Both the position numbers and the translations under genes were made by a program. From Lumnitzera littorea (lineage: Eukaryota > Streptophyta > Magnoliopsida > Myrtales > Combretaceae): a stretch of DNA of 64,000 nt. A model generated the notes under the pieces. The model was not told the origin of the DNA and did not search any database. It worked only from the letters and a program-made list of their open reading frames with translations. Location of the stretch: contig JAMXBB010000006.1 of the NCBI GenBank assembly GCA_024138015.1, forward strand, positions 75,118,300 through 75,182,299, given 5' to 3'. Below, piece by piece: positions 45,440 to 57,363 of the stretch (its first letter is position 1; the number at the start of each line of letters is the position of its first letter).

Positions 45440-46591
45440 TGTAAAACCTACAGGTTTTCAATAATCGAAAGCAAAGTCAAATAATAGGTCTTTGGGTAAT
45501 CCTTAGAACCACCTATAAATAACAATAATAAAACTATAAGTAAAGGAATTGAACCTTAAACGCTAAATCAAAACTTTAGGGGAAGAGAGGCCCTAAAACC
45601 CTAGGTATACAAGTAAAACCCTAGAAACCCTAATACTTGAAAAGCCCTATAATGATAATGAAAATCTTGAAAAGATTTCTAAGCCCTAATTAATTGATAA
45701 AATACCTTAACATGACAAATGAACCCTAATAGTAAGGCTAAATCCATTGCTAAAAGTGATAGATATCACTAATCAACTAAAACCTTTATTTCTAAGCTTG
45801 TATGCAAACTAAAAAACTATAAACGAACAACAAACCCTAAAGAAACCTTAGGTACACGTGTAAGGTACTTAAATTAACTAAATTGTAATATCAAAACCCA
45901 ACAAAACCTTAAATATACCCTAATTACACTAAACTAGCCTAATTATGCTTAATTACCATCAATTACCCTAAACAAACCCTGATCTATAACCAACTTTCAT
46001 TACATCTTAATTAACTACAAGTTAAGCATAATTAAGGACCATAAGCCAACATCTTAATGAACATAAAATATCTTGTACTCTAAAGGGACATGATCTTTTC
46101 TTAAATGGCAATAAAGTAACCTAATATATGGTCCCCACTCGAGCCCCCTACTCTTTCCCATTTATGCGAACCACTCTCCCTTCTCCCTCACTGATTTTCT
46201 TTATTTTCTCAAACCCTAAAACATACTTAAACACTCTCTAAAATAACTCATTCCAAAATACCCTGAAGTTTCTTCCATCTAACCACCACACTCACTTCAT
46301 CGCCAGCCACCATACCATCACCACTACTTCACTAAGTCACTAACCATCAAGCCTTACGCCATACGCATGCACACACACACACACAAACCATGTTATTTGA
46401 CACACACATACTCCTTACATACACTAGGGCTCATGGTGCACACACAACAAGGAGGACTTCCATACTCCAAACTCTGGTAAGTACTTAAACTAGATTTTTC
46501 TTTGTTTTTCTTTTAGGACATGCTAGGGATTTATGTTTTGATGAACATCACTTACCTTATAGCTATGTTTTAGATGTTTTAAGATAGTTTC
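45440..46591 (+). repeat. F3 solo LTR, copy B, left part
   Basis: Starts TGTAAAACCTACAGG. Rich in AAACCCTAA motifs between 45590 and 45960, with a CA microsatellite at 46370-46386. It is cut at 46592 by an F2 solo LTR and continues at 50011. Net length about 3.56 kb. No internal retrotransposon region, so it is a solo LTR inserted in Athila-2. Confidence 0.65.
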
Positions 46592-49500
46592 TGTCATGAC
46601 CTTATTGGGGGCCTAGTAGGATTACCTAAAATTTTCATATCATGTATGCACTCGTGATTTAAAAATCACCTTGTAAGACTCTAAACAATTAGTCACTAAA
46701 GATTTTTATTATTAATTTAATTAACTTACTATAACATATATGTGACTATAGATATCTGATAAGCCACAGTCCATCAAAACTACAGAGAATCAGTATCCCC
46801 TACCAAACGATAAGATTAGATAGTAAAGTTCTAAAACTTAAACTTACGAAAGTCATAACATATAATTCAAACAAAATATACAATCTGACATCAGATTCTA
46901 ACTTCTATGTATCTCGACATTAGTACTCAATACTCGGCTTTTAACCTATGCTTGATTATCTATCAACCTGCAAAAGAAAACTATTGAGGAGTAAGCTATA
47001 AGAGCTTAGTGAGTTATCCCTCATACTATACTAGCAAGCAGGTTATCAAACAGTTTATTAACAAACATATGAATGCATGAACAACCAGTATGCTAAACAA
47101 TATATATGCAATTGACCAATGCTGCATATAACATCGAATTTAATGCCCTTTAAAGTAAGGGTTAGAGATACATCGGCACCAATCACAACCGGGCTCTAGC
47201 ACCTATGTTTTTAACCATATATAAATATATGTAGAAATTCTCTATTTCACGAAACAGGTTTCTATTTCCAACATAAATATCCAAGTCTAGTGGTGAGGTG
47301 GCCCCTGCAGTCCATGCTTATACCTTACGGGTAGTGTCTTCGGCGCTAATAAACCTGCAAACCAGAAGTAAGGTCTTATTGTATCAGTGTTCCTGCACTG
47401 TACTAATCAAATCATGTGGGAATCCATCCCTCCAAGGCCCTTCATTATCAACCGTGTGAGGTGACGGCTGGAACATTAGATGCAATGTTCGTGCTGTATG
47501 CATGATCCATTTAATTTTAGTTGAGTTGAATATGATTAAGTCAATTTATGAGGTGGTCAAACGTTATCAACAAATCATTCAAATTATGCAACAATAAATC
47601 ATATAACCAAATCTTCAACTATCACATTTAACAGTATTTTGCACAGTAATGAATCAATATCAGTCACATGCATAACCCAAACCCCCATGCATCAAGTTAT
47701 TAATATTTAATTCATGTGCACTAACTACAAGCACAAAATAAGTATAGAGTCATTGGGAGTACTCACTTAGTTATGAATGATATCGGCATCATAATAGTCC
47801 AAAGGAAAGTCAGTTTCGATCTCAGGATCACCTAACATTAGGAGAACATGAACAGTAGTAAGTTTGGGAATTAATTAACTAAACCAGTATGCTAAGTCGT
47901 ACTGTTTACTTAACTCAGTTATTGATTTACGTAAAATTATCAATTCGAGCTTTTTATTGAATCACAAATAACTTTTTCAATTTAGCTCGAATCTTCATGA
48001 ACTTATAGTCCATTTTGATCGTTTTCAAGTGTATTTTCTTATAGCGAGATTCGTTTTAGATGTTGTAACCCATAATTTCGATTATAATGTAAAAATATTA
48101 CGAATTTTTATTATTTTGATTTAAATAATTATAAGTTATTATTTTAAGCTTTTCTTTATGATTTTATGATTCAATTAATTTGTAAATTTTATATGTTTGA
48201 AATTTTATTACTTTAGACTTTATTTTTCAATAATTAACTTATACTATTTTGGGCTAAATGCTTATTTAATTCACTTTTTGCTATATTAATAATTTTCTAA
48301 TTAATTAATTATTTTATTATTATTATTAATTACCAATTTAATTTTATTTTATTAAATGATGATGTGGTAACATGAGGAGGTGCCACTTGTTATTTTCGTG
48401 ATTTAGTATATTTTTCAAAAAATAGTATTTTATTTTATTACTTTTCATGATATTTATATAATTATGTTTATTATTCTACTTTATTAAATTTTGTAAATTA
48501 ATTATTTTCCTTTTTCTTTTGACCTCATGGCATGTATATATACTTACATATTATATTAACTTATTTAAGGACTTAGTATTTTAGTATACTTGTACATGTA
48601 TTATTTAGGAATATACATATACTTATACTTATCTATATACCATACTTATACTATACATGTATTTATACTTATACATACACTTTTATAGTTTTATTTTCCT
48701 ACACTTTTACATATATTTAATTATGCTACTTATACCATACTTTATGCATATGTATATTAACTTAATTTACTAAGTCTTATATGTATGTATACATATCATA
48801 TACTCTTATTTACATATTATTAAGTACCATACATATACATAAGCAAATAAACATATGTATACATATACTTCTTTATTTACCATACATATGTATAACTTAG
48901 TAAATATATTATATGTATACACGTATGTATTTTCAGCTGCATGTCATACATATACATATATATAATAATAATACCTAATACACGTACTATATATGCATAT
49001 ATATATATATACACATATATTTCCATAAAACAGACATACATAACAAAAGTATATGTATAGTAATATAATAAATACCTTAAAAATATTGCTTGATTATTTC
49101 TTTTAGTGTCTTGAAAAGTGGTTGAATCAAGCTTTTCTTCTTCTTGTAATTGTTGAAGGAAAATATAAGAGAGAAAAAAATCACAAGACAAAAGTGAAAA
49201 AAAGATGGAAAGTTTTCGGTGGGAAAAAAAAATTGCATGTGTTTTCTTATGTTTTGTAAAGAAAAGTAAAAGGAAAATGAGTACACATGCAATTGGCTAA
49301 AAAGAAATAGGAGGAAAAGTAGAAGAATTAAAAGAAAAAGAAAAGGAAATAAGATATGAGAATTATTTGATTTGACCCAAATCCCTATCTTATGTTCTAA
49401 ATCTTACTCACATTTAGCACAAGGGAAAAAGAAAAGAAAACATATCCACTAGTAGCTAAATGAACATAGCAACGTGGAAGGAAAAAAAATAGAAGAAAGA

Positions 49501-50010
49501 AAAGAAAAGAAAGAAAAAGGAAAATAAAAATAATTATATGTTATTTTTCTAAACATAAAAATAATAAAAATAAAATTTATAAATTAATTTTATAATTTTA
49601 TGAAAATTTATCAATTTAATTGGTACCCGTTATGATTAAAATTTTTACGAGTTATTTTGACGTTTTCGTTAAAAATTTTACACGATTACGCGATTTAGTT
49701 GATAATTGTCATCGACTACGATTATATCACTATTAAATAATATTTATTCATTTTATAAGTTTAAAGTTATAGTTTTAGGGTTTTGATCAAGTTTGGGTTC
49801 GATTTCAAGTATTTTTGCGTACATTAGATTTAAGGTTTTTGTATGCGATTTAGGTTTTGATCAATTTTTTAAAGTTTTTACTACTTATAATATATTCAAA
49901 TTTATAATTTATTAAATTTTTATCTTGCTCGGCTTTAACGACTCACAAAAGTCATCTACAATATTATAGTTCAATTCTACTCTTAAATAATTAAATTTGC
50001 GGAGTTTACA
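46592..50010 (-). repeat. F2 solo LTR, copy A
   Basis: 3419 bases flanked by a perfect GTTTC duplication (46587-46591 and 50011-50015). Plus-strand ends are TGTCATGACC and GGAGTTTACA. It is collinear with 57364-60925 (shared: GGCCTAGTA(G/A)GATTACC, AGAGAATC(A/G)GTATCCCCTA). Orientation is taken as minus because the block ACTCACTAAGC ... TTTTGCAGG (46967-47020, minus strand) matches one in the F3 LTR on the plus strand. Inside are long TA-rich ATGTATATACA stretches (48520-49070) and polypurine tracts (49420-49530). Frames within 48877-49292 are composition artefacts. Confidence 0.8.
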
Positions 50011-52426
50011 GTTTCATGAAGAACAACCATGATTATTAAAATAAAAACAATCTTTAGTTAGGGTTTTGACACTAACATGTGGAGAAGAGTAGTGTTTTGT
50101 TAGTTTTAAGGCTAAATCACTAAGGAATGCACTAAGCACCCTCTTTCCCTTGTTTTTCATCACTCCCCTAACACCACTACACCTGTCCACACAATTATCA
50201 TGTTATGATTATAGCCATAAGTAAGTAAAAACATAGTTTAGTTAAGGAAAAACACCCTAAAGGCAAGTGTTGCTTGAAAATGATGGAGGAAGCCCTAGGA
50301 TCACTTGTTGGCCACCACTTTCATGAAGACATCAAATTTGCAAATGTTAGTTTATTAGCTTAATAACATGTTTTTTTAGTGTTAGGTATGATTTAGGACT
50401 TGATTAACTAAGTTAAATAGGCTAACATTAAGCCAAGGCACTAAATTAGCTCAATTAGTGATTAGAGACTTAAAAATGATATTAATAACCATCTTAATGC
50501 TAGTGAAAAGAGCTATAAACTTAGGAAAATTGGACTAAACTTAGGGTTAAGGTTGGGAATATGTCTAAAAAGACAAGTAGGTTTAGGCCATAGGCCTTAA
50601 AATGCAATTTAGGCTTAAAAGGCCCAAAAGGACCAAGTTTAAAGCCCATTTAGGAAAGTGACCAGATCTGAACCTTATGCTAAGAGGCCTAAAATCAGTT
50701 ATTTAAGAGGCCCACAAAACCCAAAGGCCCATTAATGAGTTGGAACCTTAAACTTAGAAAAAGAGCCCATTTAAGGCCATAAGAGTATCACTAAGGCCTA
50801 AGTTGAGAAGTTAAGGTTTTGGGTAGAAAAAGTTCGTTTAAATACTTAAAAGAAAGCCCAAAATATTAAGTATAAGGCCTAAGGGCAAAAAACTAAGCCT
50901 AAGGCCTAAAACTAAGCTCAAACCCTTAAGTGACCCAACTCACCATTTGGGCCCACAACCTTGTAAGGCCTAAATTAAGAACTTGCTAACCCAAAAATGA
51001 CCTCACCAAATGAAAGAACACTCAAAAACAATGAAATAACTATAATATCATACAAAACAGAGTTAAAATGAAGAAACTAAATCCGAAATATAAAGACAAT
51101 TAAAGTAAAGATATAGAGCAAGAAAGCTTAGGTAATTAGTGCAAATAGAATACTCATAGAGTTTAAATGTATTCTTCAGGTGATGAGGATTCAGAGTTGG
51201 ACGCAGTCAAGGACTATTAAGACTGCTAGATATCATGGTAGAGTGAGTATACAACCTCCTATTTTACTTTGATATGTGCTTGTAGTTAGTGCACTATTTA
51301 ATTATATCTGATAATTGAACTTGTTGCGTATTGGGGTATACAGGAACCTATATGTGCTTGTTATAGGTGACCCTTACTTATAAATCATCTTAAGATAATT
51401 TGAATATCCTTGTTTACTACATCATAACTTAAGGCAATGGAGTATCTAGAATATAATTGCTTGACTACCCCATAAATCCGAAATTAATAAATATTTGACT
51501 TCTAATTAAATCGGACATGCATTGTATCTTATAGCATGAGTTAAAAGCCGTCAATACTATGCAACAAAGCTAGAGATCATGTTTAAATGGATCCATGTTG
51601 ACATTATATGTTATGATTGCTCATCGTATAATGTATTCGTGTAACATGTTCTTGCCTTTACGTCTAAGATTTACCTGGCTCTAAGGAATGCTACCTTCTG
51701 CTTAAGGCTAAGCTGCGTCTATTGCTAAGGGTGCTTATGATGCTAAGAGAACTCATATTGGACGTAAATACTTAGGTCCTGACATATACTCTCTAACCTG
51801 GGCAATAGTAGGTGTAAAACCGTACTATATATAGTTATCGATCGACTATATATACCATTTCAATTGTATATGCTTATTCATACATTTATATTTTTTATTA
51901 ATAACTTGCTTTATATTGTTTGATGGTAAAGTAAGAAGGTTACTCACTAAATAATTGTAGCTTACCGCCCTTATAGTTTGTTATTGCAGTAAGATCTTTA
52001 GTTAAAGCCAGGCCGTGGGTTACTCAAGGTTAGTTATACTAGCTTGGGATAGTCAGTGAGGAGAAGAAGAGAGCATGAGAGATTACTTTATTATCACTTG
52101 AACTCTTTAAGTCATTTATATATCTTTAGTATGTTAAGTAGAATGGATTACTAGTACTTTCCTATTTCAATTCTGTATGATTATTGCTAAGGGAAACCTT
52201 ATACCCCACCTTTATTTATGTTTATGTTAGATTTAGATATTATAACCTAATTTTATGTTACATGCTCCATTATTACTTGATACTAGTTCTTAGGAGGAAG
52301 TCAGAGTTATGAGATGCCTTGTGTAGTATGCCAAAGGTCCTTGGTCAAGTGTGGTACTTGATCTCACATCTTCCTATATTACATGACGGTACTACCATGA
52401 CTTAATCCCCACTCTGAGTTGTGACA
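50011..52426 (+). repeat. F3 solo LTR, copy B, right part
   Basis: Continues after the F2 insertion and ends ACTCTGAGTTGTGACA. From 50360 to 51100 it parallels F3 copy A (8280-9012 and 22126-22330). The right end (GTTGTGACA) resembles that of F1 (GATGTGACA), suggesting related LTR families. The block TTACTCACTAA ... TTATTGCAG lies at 51940-51989. Confidence 0.65.
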
Positions 52427-53200
52427 ATTTAGGTAAAATCTAATACCTACCACAATTTGCAAAACATTAACAAACCACTCAATTCCTTAAAAGAATGGTT
52501 CATATATAAAAGTCAATTTTCAAAAACACAAAAAGACTAGCACCAATCCAAAAGATTTCCCTAACTCCAAACCTCTAAACACACCTAAATTAAGCATAAT
52601 TAGACTAAGCAAAGATACCATGAATTGATTACATAGTTTTGAGAAATGTTCACGACTTATCCACAAGAGACTTCTTTCAAAATAAGGCCCTAATCACTTC
52701 TTTCTATTTTCTTCATGCAAACTTTATTGATTATAACATACTTAAAAATTGAAGCAAAAAGTATAAAGGAAAATGGATCCAACTTTCCAAAAGGAAACTA
52801 TCTTAAAGGTGTATAGAAGGGATTATCATTTAATTAAGGCATTAAATCTCATTGAGATTCACATAGCTTTGATGTTTATGTCTAAGTTTCCCCCAACTTT
52901 AATTCAAATGTATATTTCATAATTTAATACTTATGCAATGGGAAGTAAAGAGAAAGTTAAAGCAAAATTCGCCTAGTTTCTTGGTGTGTTTTGAATTTTC
53001 GATTTCCCTTTTGGATTTCTTAACAGTTTATGTAAATTAATGAATTCAACACTTCCTTTATTTATTTACATGTGTTTGCATAACATAAAAGAGACATAAC
53101 CAAAAAGACTTTGAAATTGAAAACACTTGGACATTAACTTAAATAGGAAGAAAAGAAAGGATAGTGGGTTAGGTTGCCTCTCGCCAAGTGCTTATCTTTA
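52427..53200. other. Athila-2 region between integrase and 3' UTR
   Basis: AT-rich. No env-like/ORF-1 frame can be read here, unlike Athila-1. It begins with the ATTTA duplication of the F3 insertion (52427-52431). Athila-2 has either lost this ORF or it is decayed beyond recognition. Confidence 0.5.
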
Positions 53201-54270
53201 AGCCTTTAGCTAGGCATTTTGCCACTAATTCATGGTAGCTTATTCAAATGAGCAATTCTTTTTACTAATCTAATTCCTTTTGTCTCAAAGAAGGGCATCA
53301 ACATGTGTCCATTTACTCTAAAAGTTTCTCCTTCCTCTCCTTTCATCTCAATCGCTCCATGAGGTAGTATTCCATTATTATGTACGGCCTTATCCACTTT
53401 GATTGAAGTTTACCAAGAAATAACCGTAATTGAACATTATACAAGAGAATTTTCAATCTTAATTTGAAATTCTTAAAGAGTATCTTCTTATCATGGCACC
53501 TCTTTATCTTCTCTTTATAGATTTGAGCATTTTCGAAAGCTTTATTCTTAAACTCTTCTAGTCTATCTAACTACAACATTTGATGGTCTCTTAGTAGATT
53601 TTTGTCAAATTTTAGGAATTTAATTGCCTAATCTACTTTATGCTCGAATTCAACTAGTAAGTGATAAGCTTTCCCAAAAACCATTTGATAGGGGGACATC
53701 CCTATGGGGTTTTTGTAGGCTATTATGTAAGTCCAAAATGCATCATCCAACTTAGAAGCCCAATCCTTCCTCGAAGTACGAACAATTTTTTCCAAAATTT
53801 TCTTTAACTATCGATTTGATAATTTAACCTATGCACTTGTTTGAGGATGGTATGGTGATGCTACTTTGTGTTTAACCCCATACTTGGCTAATAGACAATC
53901 AACTTGGTTACTACAAAAATGTGTTCTCCCATCACTGATTATAGCTCATGGCACCCCAAAATGTGTGAAGATGTTTTTCTTAAGAAACTTAAGGACATTC
54001 AAAGTATTGTTAGTGGGTAAGGCAACTGCTTCTACCTACTTTGAAACATAGTCTACTACCACCAAAATATATTTATTACACTTTGATGTAAGGAATGGTC
54101 CTATGAAATCTATTCCCTAAACATCAAAAATTTCGATAACAAGGATCCCTTATTATGGTATTTCATTTCACTTTGATAGACAACGTATTCATTGACATCT
54201 CAAGCATACAATCAGCAAAAATAGTGCACTAATAAAATGCACACTACAGGATCTTTGCCACTATATGATA
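53201..54270 (-). pseudogene. Athila-2 integrase remnant, catalytic Glu replaced
   Basis: Minus-strand translation gives the core blocks GIDFIGPFL (near 54090-54130, with the preceding Trp a stop), IISDGRTHFCSNQVDCLLAK (53880-53950) and GVKHKVASPYHPQTSA followed by a stop and VKLSNR (53810-53870). The third acidic residue, Glu in Athila-1 (SQVEVANR), is Lys here (53823-53825 on the plus strand). The C-terminal part runs to about 53240 with FLGKLQSN-like and VNGHMLMPFF-like segments. The zinc-binding region is near 54190-54260. Not functional. Confidence 0.82.
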
Positions 54271-54890
54271 TGCACCAAAATGCCGCCTGACAAGTTCCAT
54301 GTGGTAATGGGTGATAATGTCCTATGCTTTTGCTATGGTTACACAACGTCTGATCACTTGATCTACATAGCACTTGAATAGGTATGGTTCTTCCCAAAAG
54401 TAATTCTATACCTCTTATAGAAATTTCCATTGTTTGTTGTAATAGAAACCATACGGCATAGTCCCTCCAACCAAATAATTGACAATGTCTGCATCCCAAG
54501 GCAACTGAGTTCAATTGATCATGTATAATTGCTCATCTAAGAAGTTTTCATGAATAGGTTGATCACTTGCACCAATGGTGATTCATGATAAATGATCAAC
54601 CATAGGGCTCTCACTTCCTATCCTATCCTCGATATCTAAATCAAATTCCTATAATAAGAGAACCCAATGGATTAGCCTTAGTTTAGCATTTGGTTTGCTC
54701 AATAAGTACTTTAAGGCTATATAATTTGTGTATACTATCACTTTAGATCCTATCAAATATGGTTAGAACTAATCACGTGTGAACATTACAACAAGTAGCT
54801 TCTTTTCAATGGTTACATAATTTCTCTAAACATCATTAAACATCTTGCTTGCATAGTAATTTGGAAAATTTTGCTTCTCTTTTACCTTAG
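54271..54890 (-). pseudogene. Athila-2 RNase H and linker remnant
   Basis: Corresponds to the region between reverse transcriptase and integrase of Athila-1. Legible pieces on the minus strand are KVIVYTNYIALKYLLSKPNAK-like sequence near 54670-54745 (from TAATTTGTGTATACTATCAC) and RLIHWVLLL / FDLDIEDRIGSESP near 54600-54670. The frame 54212-54514 is a shadow in another frame. Confidence 0.65.
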
Positions 54891-54892
54891 AC

Positions 54893-55840
54893 CTACTCCA
54901 CTACAACATCACTTGCATCACACATGAGTTCAAATGGTAATTTCCAATCAGGAGCTACTATAATTAGTGGTGTCACTAATTTCTCCTTCAATATCTCAAA
55001 TGCATTCATACACTTAATGTTGAAATCAAAGGGCACATCTTTTCCTAGGAAGGCATACATTGGTTTTGAGACCTTAGGATAATCCTTTATAAATCGACAA
55101 TACAACCTAACATGGCCAAGGAAACTTCAAATGCCCTTTACATTAGTAGGGGGAGGCAACTTAGCAATTACTTCCACCTTTGTTTTGTCTACCTCCATTC
55201 CTCGCTTGGAAATCTTATGTCCTAGTACAATTCTTTCTTATACAATAAAATAGCATTTCTCCCAATTAAGTACTAGTAGGTTTCTTTACATCATCTCAAA
55301 ACTGCTACCAAATTCTCAAGACATTTCTCAAATGTTTCTCCATACATCGAAAAATCACCCATGAACACCTCAATCCCATATTCAATCATGTCTAAAAATA
55401 TTGACATCATGCACTACTAGTGCATCCAAATGGCATTCTTCTAAACTCAAATGTCCCATATGGACATGTGAACACGGTTTTTACTTGATCCACAAGTGCC
55501 ACAGGGATTTGATTGTATCATGAATATCCATCCAAAAAACAATAGTATTTGTGTCCTACTAATCGTTCAATCATTTGATCTATGAATGATAAAGGGAAGT
55601 GATCTTTTTGAGTGGCATAATTTAACTTTCGATAATCTATGCACACTAACCAGCTTGTCACAATCCTTGTTGAGATTAACCCATTCTCATTTCTTACCAC
55701 AATGATTCATCCTTTCTTTGGGACTACTTGAATAGGACATACACATTTACTATCCAAAATTAGGTAGATTATTCCCACGTATAGCAATTTCACTACTTTT
55801 TTTACTACTTCCTACACAATGGGATTGAGTTGTCCTTGTG
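54893..55840 (-). pseudogene. Athila-2 reverse transcriptase remnant, active site FMGD
   Basis: The frame 55518-55700 encodes VRNENGLISTRIVTSWLVC, then IDYRKLNYATQKDHFPLSFI and YYCFLDGYS. After a break follow TVFTCPYGTFEFRRMPF (55420-55470) and EVFMGDFSMYGETFEKC at 55340-55385, in which the first catalytic Asp of the FMDD box is Gly (GGT for GAT, 55354-55365). The frame 54893-55105 holds the thumb/connection: RFIKDYPKVSKPMYAFLGKD and LPFELMCDASD. The element cannot make active enzyme. Confidence 0.88.
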
Positions 55841-56651
55841 GTTGAACAATAGCTTTGCATTCCAATTCAAGAAAGAATCCATGCATGCATAATGAAGGGT
55901 ACATACCATGTATATCTGCTATGGTTCAACCAATAGCCTCTTTGTTCCCTCTTAGTGTCTCTAACAGCTTTTGCTCTCTTTCTTTTGACAAATTAGAGGC
56001 GACAATCACTAGAAGAGTATCTCTTTCTCCCAAAAATGCATACTTCAAGTTGTTTGGCAATTACTTTAATTCTAATTGAGGTGGGGTTTTAGTTGATGGT
56101 CAAGTTTTGTCCTTGCTATGTTCAATGTCTCCATACTTTAGCTACCTCCTCAACCATATCCCCTTCAAAATCATCTTCTTCATCTATATCACTGTTACTA
56201 TCACTCCATTTAAAATCCTCTCTCTACTTTCCAAATCTTACTTCTCCAGTTTCCACCTCTTATGTCTCTTCCATTAGATCATTAGTTAGCTGCATAGCAT
56301 GACAGTCGTTCACTCCTTATGATAACTTCATCACTCGAGGCACCTCGATTGTAATCTCCACATTAAGTGTAGTTGCCTCCTTAGTATTAATCATTGTTTA
56401 TGCAATGGCTAGAAATGGCCTTCTTAAGATCAAAGGAACATCCTTATTAGCACCCATATCTAACAAAAAAAAGTCTATGAGGAAAACAAATTTTCCAACA
56501 ATCATCTTCAACTATTCTTCGAGCATAATTTATGCTCCCATCTACCAATTGAAGAGTCATTCTTGTTGGTTTACAAACCTCTAATTCAAGAAGCTAAAAT
56601 ATAGAGTATGGCATTAAATTCATGCTTACACTTGAATTACACAACACCTTA
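55841..56651 (-). pseudogene. Athila-2 protease and linker, split by F1 copy 2
   Basis: Minus-strand translation from 56651 leftward reads LCNSSVSMNLMPYSIF (the Athila protease LGASINLMPY block with Asp-Leu-Gly already lost or replaced), VCKPTRMTLQLVDG, then NYARRIVEDD. Further left a linker of Athila type leads to reverse transcriptase. The frame is cut at 56651 by the F1 solo LTR and resumes at 63932. The plus-strand frames 55855-56079 and 56093-56302 are shadows. Confidence 0.82.
56647..56651. other. Target-site duplication of F1 copy 2, left (CCTTA)
   Basis: CCTTA before TGTAATAACC; CCTTG follows the CA end at 63931 (63932-63936). One mismatch. Confidence 0.75.
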
Positions 56652-57363
56652 TGTAATAACCTAGGATTTTAAGCTAATTCAATAACCCTAAGATCTGGGC
56701 CCCTAAATTCAGGGCATAAGGCTATAATATCTGTTTAATTTCAAACTCCACAATAAGGTTAGAAAAATTAAACAAATTAATTCGTCAATTTCTCAAAATA
56801 AGTTATATAAAAATATTAATTTAAAAAAAATCAATTTATCACTAAAGTCAATAAATATCGAAAACATGAAATTCGAGCATTTAAATGTAATGAAATATTA
56901 GAGATAAGTTATTTAACTTATAAAAATAATAAAAAAAGTTGAATTATACAAGTATTAACATAGAAGATGCATTATTAAATACACGTATATAATAAGAAAC
57001 TATTATTAAAATAAGGTAAATTAATGGAAAAAAAATGGAAAATTAATAAAATCATGAAAGGATGAGTCATCCCATGATGTGGCAGCTAAGGATCAATTGG
57101 AATTGGTGAGTTAAAATGCAAAACATTAGAAAATGACACTTTATGCATTGAAAAATCAAGAAAATGACATGTGTAAGCCACATATCTAATTTTTATAAAT
57201 CCTAATTCATGTGGAAAATATAAATAGGGCATGTACACTTCAAAACCAATATTTTAGAAGTCTAAAAATATAATAAAAACACCCAATAAAATTTCAAAAA
57301 AAAATAGGAAAAAATAAGAAAATTAGAGTAAAAATAGAGTACAGAATCTAATCAAGACAATTC
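56652..57363 (+). repeat. F1 solo LTR, copy 2, first part
   Basis: Starts TGTAATAACCTAGGATTTTA and is collinear with 9013-9740 (about 80% by eye). It carries the conserved TATA box at 57219-57227. It is cut at 57364 by an F2 solo LTR with an AATTC duplication. Confidence 0.8.
57219..57227 (+). promoter_or_regulatory. TATA box of F1 copy 2
   Basis: TATAAATAG at the position equivalent to 9591-9599 in copy 1. Confidence 0.5.

Noticed and set aside
49077..49292. Phe/Lys-rich frames near the F2 polypurine tract, and the 62188-62433 Tyr/Ile-rich frame
   Set aside because: Composition artefacts of AT- and purine-rich repeats in the F2 LTRs.
53866..54051. Plus-strand frame over Athila-2 integrase
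   Set aside because: Antisense shadow of the integrase core readable on the minus strand.
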